The notes under the pieces: generated by a model
Told to the model about the DNA's origin: nothing
Databases searched by the model: none
The model's input: the letters and a program-made list of their open reading frames with translations, nothing else
Assembly: GCF_000213175.1 (NCBI RefSeq)
Contig: NW_009799100.1
Coordinates: 2,735,952-2,799,951, forward strand
Length of the DNA: 64,000 nucleotides
Direction: 5' to 3'
From: Neurospora tetrasperma FGSC 2508
Lineage: Eukaryota; Ascomycota; Sordariomycetes; Sordariales; Sordariaceae
Made by a program: the position numbers and the translations under genes
Part shown: piece after piece, positions 56,624-64,000 of the stretch
Numbering within the stretch: the stretch's first letter is position 1
Layout: each line of letters begins with the position of its first letter

Positions 56624-58031
56624 GATGCGCGAGTTGGACAGCGAGATGGAAGTCGGCGAGACGAACTGTCGCGAGAAGACGCTGCGAAGAGCGGGACGAG
56701 CAAACCGGAGGGGGAACAGCTTGAAGGACGTTGACTCCCGGTACTGGAGTGTTTATTATAGTCGTACTGTGTGTATGTCTGGACAACAATTTTGAATCTC
56801 AATTCCTAATTGCGGGGCAGGCCTCACTTTCTCGATGGAGTTGAGTCAAATCGGATGGGACGAGGGGCAGCTCTGCGACGTGCAGGGGGTCGTTATCCAG
56901 GTCCAGACAATGTCCGTGCACCAAGCAATCACAGTCCATCGACCACTTTCCTCGGTTATAGTGTAAACTTCGCGACTCAGCTGGCTACCTATGTACAGAC
57001 GTGTTTGGATGATATTGAATATTAATTCTGAATCTATGTATGCAAAAGTCTTTACACTTTTCTATATCGGCAAGCCCGGAAAGTGAGAAGACGAATCGAA
57101 GACTGGGTTATGGAGGCACTTCTGTAGGTACCTCTAGACTAACAATTTGTGAACAGTGAACGCGGACCAGTTTTTTGCTTGAACAGGAAAAAGAGCACGG
57201 ACATTCCCTTTCTCATTGTCTGGACCTGCCTGGACAACGATCACCGACATGCCGGCCCGTGCTGTGGCAAGCTTGAGGCAAGATTCTGTGCATGTCCTAA
57301 ACGCTTATGCCAAAAGTGCATAGCATCACATCTGTCAAGCTCTGTGTAAATCATGGAAGCCGTCTGTATCGCAGCTTCGATCGTCACATAATGGCTCAAC
57401 ATCAACATATACATATTAGGCTTCAGCCTTTCACATCATAGCATATCTTTTCAGTCATTTAGTTATGCTTGACAATACTTATTGATCACTGTATCTACAT
57501 ACTCGTAGCGATGAGAGCGACTGGATGGCTCGTGCACTCGGTGGCTGCCTGGACCTCGTGACGTCGTGGCAGCCGTTACGATGGCCTTGTGTCTTCCCCG
57601 TCGCGTAGATCGTCGCGTTTTCGTAATTGACAAATCACTTCGCCTCGGCCTTCCCGCCGCAATCTCAAACCATATGGCGACGATGGTTCTTCTCTGATAT
57701 ATCCGTCAAATCTGCTTGCCTTTGCCTTGTACCCATTGGGACATCCACCTTCTCATCCCTTGCTTCAATCCTCGACGCTCTTGATCTCCCTGTCGTTTGT
57801 TCCTTTGTGTGTGGCGAAAAACCAACAAAAACAAAGGTCGGGAACTATTTTTGCTTTTTCACTGTGTGTCACAAAAACCGTTTGTGTCTCTTGTTCCCTC
57901 TTGATTCTTGCTGGACTTGAAACCTTTTCTTTATTTTTCTTTTTTTTTTGTCCACAGATTTCGACCATTGTCAAGTCAGCAGAAAACCCGCCGGGCCATC
58001 AAGGTACACGCCCGACAAGCACCCTTGAACC
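56624..58031. other. divergent promoter region of the Arc1-like gene and the SNF2 ATPase gene
   Basis: Short frames only. A CT-rich run ending TTTGTCCACAG at about 57943-57958 could be the 3' end of a leader intron of the downstream gene. The word GTAGGTACC lies near 57125. Confidence 0.5.
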
Positions 58032-60829
58032 ATGCGGTCGACATCTTCATCCTCGGCGTCCGGTCGCGGATCTGGTAGCTCACGCGCTCCGTCCCGACTG
58101 CCTGATAGCGTCCCTTCGTCTCCTCCACCTGAAGAGCCACTAGCCCGACAGCAAGAAGACATCGTGATGGACGACTCAAAGATGAGCTACACAAAGTTGC
58201 GCGCCGAGCAAAGGCTCGCCGAGGAAGAGGAAAAGGCTCGCGTAGAAAACGAAAAGGCAGAGGAAAAGCGCAAAAAAAAGTGGAAGAAGAAGGTCCTGAG
58301 CAAAGAGGAGCGCGATGCAAAGGCAAAGGATCTTGATCGGCTTCTTGCTCAGAGTGCAGCTTTCAGCAGCATCCTGACTAACAAGACAAAGGTTCTTGGT
58401 CGTGTGGGAACTGGTCTGGATGGAAAGACCATTGGTGAACATGAGTTGACCATGGCAAAACAGCCCAAATGCGTTGTCGGCGGTACCATGAGAGACTACC
58501 AACTAGAGGGACTGACATGGATGTATGAGATCTGCGTCCAGGGCATGTCTGGCATCCTGGCTGACGAAATGGGTTTGGGTATGTTGAGCCTCAACTCTTT
58601 TCCTAAGCTGATTTTGGTCTTGGCTAACGGCTTCATCTCTATCACACTACAGGCAAAACCGTCCAAACCATTTCCCTAATAGCGCTGTTACGTGAGCAGG
58701 AGAACTACTTGGGGCCTCACCTTATAGTTGCTCCTCTCAGCACCTTGTCTAATTGGATTGATGAATTCCACCGTTGGGTGCCCTCCATCCCGGTGGTCAT
58801 GTATCATGGCACCCCTCAAGAGCGTCAGGATATCTTCAAAACCAAGCTCATGCACCATCTCCACGGCGGCAGACCGACCGAAAAGTTTCCTGTTGTCTGT
58901 ACAAGCTACGAGATGGTCCTCAAGGACCGAGCCAACCTCTCCAAGATCAACTGGGAGTTTATCATCATTGATGAGGGTCACCGCATGAAGAACTTCAATT
59001 CAAAACTGTTCAGGGAACTCAAGACATTCACTTCAGCCACTCGTATCCTCATGACTGGCACCCCATTACAGAACAATCTGAAGGAGCTTTGGTCACTTCT
59101 AAACTTCCTCTTACCAAAAATCTTTAGAGATTGGGAGGCCTTCGAAAGTTGGTTCGATTTCAGCGACCTTGAAGATGAGGAAGGAACTGAGGAGTTCATT
59201 GCCGACAAGACCAAGCAGGAGCTTGTCAAGAAGATGCACGTGGTCCTTCAGCCCTTACTTTTGCGGCGAGTAAAATCTGATGTCGCCAAATACTTACCAA
59301 AGAAGCGCGAATACGTCTTGTATGCGCCCATGACAAAGGAGCAAACCGATTTGTACAACGTTATCAACGATAAACATATCGATACCCGATCATATCTGGA
59401 GAGTAAAGTAGTCGAGCGCCTTACTGGAGCCACAACCAGCACCGCATCATCACCAAGGAGTACCTCTCGCTCTTCCAAGGCAAACAGCGTGAAGATGGAG
59501 TCTGATGGTCTCAGCGAATCAGGAAGCTTCACGACCAAGACCAGCGCACTTACTCTCCAGGAAAAGGAATCAAGTCCGCTAGCCAAGGATGCTTTTGCAC
59601 TAATGATGGGCAAACGGACACGAGGTCGTCCGCGCAAGGCTCTTTCTGTGTCCGAACCTCCTGCGGAAGAGACAACACCAGTCAAATCCACCACAACAGG
59701 CACAAAGAGGAAGGCCGCACCGGTTGTAGAGACTCCGGCACCAAAGAGCGCAAAATCAAGCAGACAGTCTACGCCCATGAGCACTCGGAGCCGGAGTCGG
59801 CGAGGAAGGCGGTCGTACAAAGAAGCAGACTCTGACGAGGAACTCCTCGATGACGATGAATTCGAGAAGAAGCTGGCCAAAGAGGTCGTGGAGGACGATG
59901 TTCAAGACATGGAAGTCGACCTCGACGTCGAGGAGATTAAGCGCGCCCAAACTCTTGACCTAGCCAAGAAGGAAATTTCCAACAAGAAGCTCGGAAACCC
60001 ACTTATGCAGCTCCGCCTCGTCTGCAACAGTCCGCACAACTTTTACAACCCCTGGTCCAACTCGGACCAGCCCATTGACGAGAGCATTGTCACCGCCTCC
60101 GGCAAGATGCTCTTGCTGGACCGGCTCCTCCCCGCCCTCTTTGAGCGGGGGCACAAGATCCTCATCTTCTCCCAATTTAAGACTCAGCTAGACATCCTCG
60201 AGGAATACTGCCGCGAGCTACGTTCATGGGAGGTCTGCCGCATCGACGGTGGCGTCGCCCAGGACGACCGACGAGCGCAGATCGAGCAGTTCAACACGGA
60301 TCCGGACGTCAAGATCTTCCTGCTGTCTACCCGCGCCGGTGGGCAAGGTATTAACCTTGCCAGCGCCGACACTGTTATCCTGTTCGACAGCGATTGGAAC
60401 CCGCAGCAGGACCTGCAGGCGCAGGACCGGTGTCACCGTATCGGACAAACGCGGCCCGTGGTAGTGTACCGGCTGGCCACCAAGGGCACAGTGGAGGAGG
60501 AACTGCTCATGAGTGCGGACGCCAAGCGCCGGCTTGAGAAGCTGGTCATTAAGAAGGGCGGGTTCAAGACCATGGGACAGAAGCTGGACCTGCGCGAGGA
60601 GGGACTGGATCGGGAGACGCTGCGTGCGCTGCTGCTGAAAGATGGGCAGGTGTACAAGTTCAGCGGCGACAAGGAGATTCTGAGCGAAGAAGATCTGCGG
60701 GTGTTGTGTGACCGGAGTGATGAGGCATATGCGAGCGCGGCGAAGGGTGAGGGCAATGCGGATGGGTGGAAGGTTATTGAGACGCAGGCGGAGGGGATTA
60801 GAACGGCGGGTGAAAAGAGAAAGAGGTGA
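58032..60829 (+). CDS. mus-30: SNF2-family ATPase of the LSH/DDM1/IRC5 type, probably MUS-30
   Basis: Exons 58032-58578 and 58653-60829 encode 907 residues. The intron splits the Walker A motif (donor GTATGT, branch GGCTAACG). A Lys/Glu-rich coiled-coil segment lies at about 60-100. The SNF2 core begins with GGTMRDYQLEGLTWMYEI and continues with ILADEMGLGKTVQTI, IVAPLSTLSNW, the DEGH box (IIIDEGHRMKNF), TGTPLQNNLKELWSLLNFL, LLSTRAGGQGINLASAD and QAQDRCHRIGQ. The block YVLYAPMTKEQTDLYNVI and the C-terminal GFKTMGQKLDLRE point to the LSH/HELLS, DDM1 and Irc5 branch. In Neurospora this homologue, MUS-30, is reported to protect genome stability without being needed for DNA methylation. An insertion of about 170 residues between the lobes (near 59430-59940) carries RTRGRPRKA and a Ser/Arg cluster resembling AT-hooks. 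Confidence 0.92.
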
Positions 60830-62643
60830 TTTGGTGCTCCTGATTGCCCATCACGCCTTGGAATAAATCACAGTTGAATATATTCATAAGAAGAATAATG
60901 TTACCGTGTCGCGCGGTTAACCCTATGATTGCTCCACCCCTTTAATGGTGTCTAAACTCAAGGAGGAGGAGGAGGAGGATACACAGGAGAGAGAGACAAG
61001 TGAAGAGAACATTGATGATCGCTAGGATGGTACAGGCACCTGTATATCTGTGTATCAACGAATATGCGAACTTGAAGGGGTAAACGTTTGCAGGTAGGCC
61101 TGCTATATACCCGAAACTTTGTTGAGGCAAAGAGAGGAAGCTACACCGTGAAGTAGGATTCAATGTGAGGAATGAAAAAAAAAAAANAAAAAAAACCAGA
61201 GGAAGTGCACCGAACAAAAGAGGAAAGGAGACAAAAGTTAACACAACCCGATTCCCACCACCATCGGTCATCGATCATCGATCATCAACCCTTTTCTGTC
61301 GAAGTCATTCTCCCCCCACTACCCAAGGGATCAAGGAAGCACTCGGCTACATTCCTTTGGGGGGAAACAATGGAAATAATCTCCTGTCTGCCTAGTACCC
61401 CAAGGAGAAGAAGTTCAATTCTAAGCTACAACAAGAGAACGAATTCATCACGAGCAATTTAATTGCTGCCTATTCTTCTTCCCGAGGCACGAGTGGACGT
61501 GTTGACGTTGAAGTCATCAGAGCATAAGGTCTTGGCAAGTATGGCACGTTGAGATGGAAAGCCGAGAAGAAATATCAAGACGCAGTATGCATTGCTGGAT
61601 TACATTGATTTTTATCGGCCTATGTAATCTTTTTTATGGTAAAGTAGACGGCGACACCGCCTATCCCTTCTTGTAAAGAGCGAATTTCTCCCATCCATCC
61701 CGTTACTATGATGCAACGAGGGGAAAAAAAAAAAAAGAGGACATAAAAAGGAACCAGATTTGAAAGTGAGTGGAGCTTCAGTCTTTAGGTGAACAGCTCA
61801 AAAGTGGAAAAGTCGCTCCAACAAACGGCGGTGAAGTATGGAGTTTGAAGCTGAGAATAACGAGGGACCACGCTGACGGAGTTGAAACGAGTAACTCGAG
61901 CGACAAGGTTGAGTCCAAAGGGTAGATATCCCTGGGAGTGAGGCCGCTCGAATGCTCACCACTTTTTATGTCCATCGCAGAGTGCCAGGTGGTATATCAG
62001 CCAATTAGAAAAGGAACTTTGAACTCTAAAAACCGTGATGTTATTCTCTTTTCTTTTATTTCTTCCCTCTCCAACAATCCATTGAAAAATGCCCATAGCG
62101 TAGGCATGGAAAAGTTGCTATGGGCAATCCAAGTCCCACGGTCTCGTCCGCTCCACTAACCCCTGAGCTAAAATGAAAAACTTGTAAACAAACAGGAAGG
62201 GTCCAAAAGAAACCTGAGGCCTTTGTAGTTTCCTCAACTGTTTGTCTGTGTGTTCCGCGTCATGTTCATCTACACCTACAAAGAATTTGCTCATACATGA
62301 CAAGAGGATGTTAGGGCTTTCAAGCATACCTGATGGGGGCGAAGCAAGGTCTCAGGTTTTCTTTTGTGATTGACAAGCTTGCGAAGATATCATCATCTTC
62401 ATACAACTACGGACACCTATACCTACCTTCGTGAAGAGCCATCTTGCGGTCGGAAATAACGGGTAATATCGGCTTTCGAAAGCGAACAGCGAGCCTGCGA
62501 ACCTTCCCGGCTCCCGCATCGTAGTACATACATAGCAATCCCCCGAACCCGAACCCGAACCCAACCCAACAAGATGGCTCCATCGGCCCATCATCATCAA
62601 GGTCACTTGACGTTACAGATTTTCCATCGCGGGCCCTGAATCG
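60830..62643. other. gene-poor region downstream of the SNF2 ATPase gene
   Basis: Contains poly-A runs, one undetermined base at 61186 within a poly-A tract, a GAG/GGA run near 60960-60980 and a CCCGAA repeat near 62540-62565. No gene is supported. Confidence 0.55.
62536..62566. repeat. short CCCGAA-type tandem repeat
   Basis: Several CCCGAA units in tandem, followed by CCCAACC units. It is not the fungal telomere repeat (TTAGGG/CCCTAA). Confidence 0.6.
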
Positions 62644-62880
62644 TCACTGGCGGTTTCCATTTGTTCCAAAACTTCTTTTGTCTGGGGGGGTCCGGGGAAT
62701 GTTACATAGCTGGTTAGTGGAGTTGTGATGGGAAAAGCCGGCGTGCTGGTACGGGTGGTAAGTGGTGGGTTGGACTGAGTCGGGGAAAGTGGATACAGAA
62801 TTGTCATCACCAACCCCCACGGACTCCACGGACTCCACGGCAGGTTCGGGATCCCTAACCCGTTTTGCGGCTCTCTCCAT
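62644..62880 (-). CDS. weak candidate small protein or first exon
   Basis: A 78-codon minus-strand frame starts at ATG 62880 (MERAAKRVRDPEPAVESV...). Its middle part has third positions rich in C and G, as in real Neurospora genes. This is the only reason to list it. Part of the N-terminus is encoded by a 9-bp repeat (GGACTCCAC, near 62818-62840), giving VES repeats. It may be the first exon of a longer gene, with a possible GTAACA donor near 62700, but no convincing second exon was found. Confidence 0.22.
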   Translation of the reverse strand: MERAAKRVRDPEPAVESVESVGVGDDNSVSTFPDSVQPTTYHPYQHAGFSHHNSTNQLCNIPRTPPDKRSFGTNGNRQ

Positions 62881-64000
62881 GGGGAAATGGGGGGGATGAC
62901 TGGGGATTGGGGGTTAGACTGGGGAAAAGTTCTCCGTTAGGGGACTCCATAGGACCCCCACCTAACGTACACTAAAAACTAAAGCGATGAAATTCCGGGG
63001 TGTTGTCGTCGACGACGGCTGACCGACGACGTCCAGGACGTGGCAACGTGCGTCCCACTGTGGAGCGGTTTTAGTGTAAGAAAAAAAAAATAGTGCCAAC
63101 TTGAGTCAAGATTTGCCAACACTTCTCATCCTGGTCGTCTTTTGACAGAGAACCATCATTCACCTGGAGAGATGTGAACTGCACCCACAGGGCCAGGACA
63201 CGGGCTGGACGGACCAGGACCGGGTCTTGTGTGCCGGCCCGAGGTTCTGGTGAGTTTCGATACCAGTACGTACCTCGTAGAGCGTTGGACGGTGTACGTA
63301 AAACCTAGAATAGTGAGCTTCTCGGGGATGTTGGTGTTGTGAATATGTCGGCTTCGTAGTAATGTTTATTACAGGCGGTGAAGCATGAATCCCGGACCGA
63401 GGGAGTTTGCGAGATGTGTTGGACCCTGTCCGGGGGCCAGGAGGATCTAATATAGACTTCCCGTACAGCCCAGATAGTCGCGGCTAGAGACGGATTCTGT
63501 TTTCTTTCTGTCAGTAAAGCGCCAACGGTTGCTTTATACGGTCGCAGTCAAAGGGGATCATCAGGGACTGGTCCCCCAACGTTGAAGGGTGACCCAGATC
63601 AGGCATGCAACTTTATCTGTGCGCTAAGCCATGCGACTATTTCGACTTTTGGGGGATACGCGGAGAATATTGACTTAGACGTCCTCGTGGGTAGCAGAAG
63701 GGATTTTGGGGGTATCCAAAGATCGTGGAGTGTTGAGGTTGGTGTTGTTTGACGAGACATATGCCAAGACAGACAAGACCAGCCAAGCTTGAGGCTCCGT
63801 TCGGGGGAAGCGGAATCGCGTGCTGCCCTCCAGGGATGTTGGTCTGCCGAACGTGTGTGCATGGTGTTGGTACCTACCTTACCTATGTACACTTACAGTA
63901 GGAAACCCCTGCAATTACAACCTCCAGGAAATGCATATACGCCTGTGAGTACATATGATCTGACTGGCTTAGTTGATTTCCAGCCACGACTATACAATAC
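62881..64000. other. right-end region without a recognised gene
   Basis: Short frames only. TACCTACC occurs at about 63871 and a 12-bp palindrome GTCGTCGACGAC lies near 63004. The right edge may be promoter of an unseen gene. Confidence 0.5.

Noticed and set aside
55652-56734. 360-codon plus-strand frame opposite the Arc1-like gene
   Set aside because: It is the mirror of a strongly G/C-third-position coding strand; composition (Gly, Leu, Asp, Val) is that of an antisense shadow with no recognisable motif.
61186-61186. Single undetermined base in a poly-A tract
   Set aside because: An assembly ambiguity in a homopolymer, not a biological signal.
63599-63892. 97-codon minus-strand frame at the right end
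   Set aside because: No similarity, mixed codon bias, and the start lies within TACC repeat sequence.
1-64000. Dispersed 5S rRNA genes, tRNAs and transposon remnants
   Set aside because: I looked for the Neurospora 5S core words, B-box sequences and long repeats on both strands and found no acceptable candidate; a covariance-model scan would be decisive.

Overview
The window is nuclear DNA of a filamentous ascomycete, almost certainly Neurospora crassa or a very close relative. Protein-coding genes are well spaced, mostly uninterrupted or split by introns of about 50-175 nt with GTANGT-type donors and CTRAC branch sites. Coding third positions favour C and G, and intergenic DNA carries the TACC/GGTA words common in this genus. 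The gene set fits: cyt-5 mitochondrial RNA polymerase, a Git3/GPR-4-type receptor and an LSH/DDM1-type ATPase (MUS-30). From memory, unchecked, gpr-4 is NCU06312 and mus-30 is NCU06306. The seven genes found here from the receptor to the ATPase would exactly fill those numbers. No transposon, rRNA, tRNA or CRISPR array was recognised.

Layout. 0-1.2 kb: 3' part of a Zn2Cys6-type transcription factor, cut by the window edge. 2.9-3.2 kb: a tiny Ser/Gly protein gene. 4.7-5.6 kb: GINS subunit Psf2. 6.4-9.8 kb (minus): a 1108-residue acidic low-complexity protein with an AT-hook. 12.5-14.8 kb: a large unassigned F-box-like protein with an apparent one-base frameshift. 15.7-17.5 kb (minus): GH76 (Dfg5/Dcw1-type) mannanase/transglycosidase. 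18.8-22.3 kb (minus): spliceosomal DEAH helicase Prp22. 23.1-23.7 kb: Pmp3/Sna3-like membrane protein followed in frame by a 77-codon Cys-rich open frame. 24.5-26.3 kb (minus): Arb1-type Argonaute chaperone subunit. 29.2-30.5 kb: inositol polyphosphate multikinase. 31.4-33.2 kb: Clp1. 33.2-40.6 kb: a long region with no gene seen. 40.6-42.6 kb: Git3-family GPCR. 43.3-44.3 kb (minus): class I glutamine amidotransferase-like. 45.2-46.6 kb: DHH exopolyphosphatase. 46.8-48.9 kb (minus): ATP25. 50.1-54.4 kb: cyt-5. 55.4-56.6 kb (minus): Arc1/EMAPII-like tRNA-binding protein. 58.0-60.8 kb: LSH/DDM1-like SNF2 ATPase. 60.8-64 kb: no convincing gene.

The genes are independent housekeeping and signalling units, not a pathway cluster. 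The one suggestive pairing is ATP25 and cyt-5, two mitochondrial gene-expression genes transcribed divergently from a shared 1.2 kb region. The most unusual items are the in-frame stop and Cys-rich extension after the Sna3-like gene, the repeat-built acidic AT-hook protein, the frameshifted F-box-like gene with a Cys/His-rich N-terminus, and an Arb1 homologue. All exon boundaries were set by eye from splice signals and reading-frame continuity.
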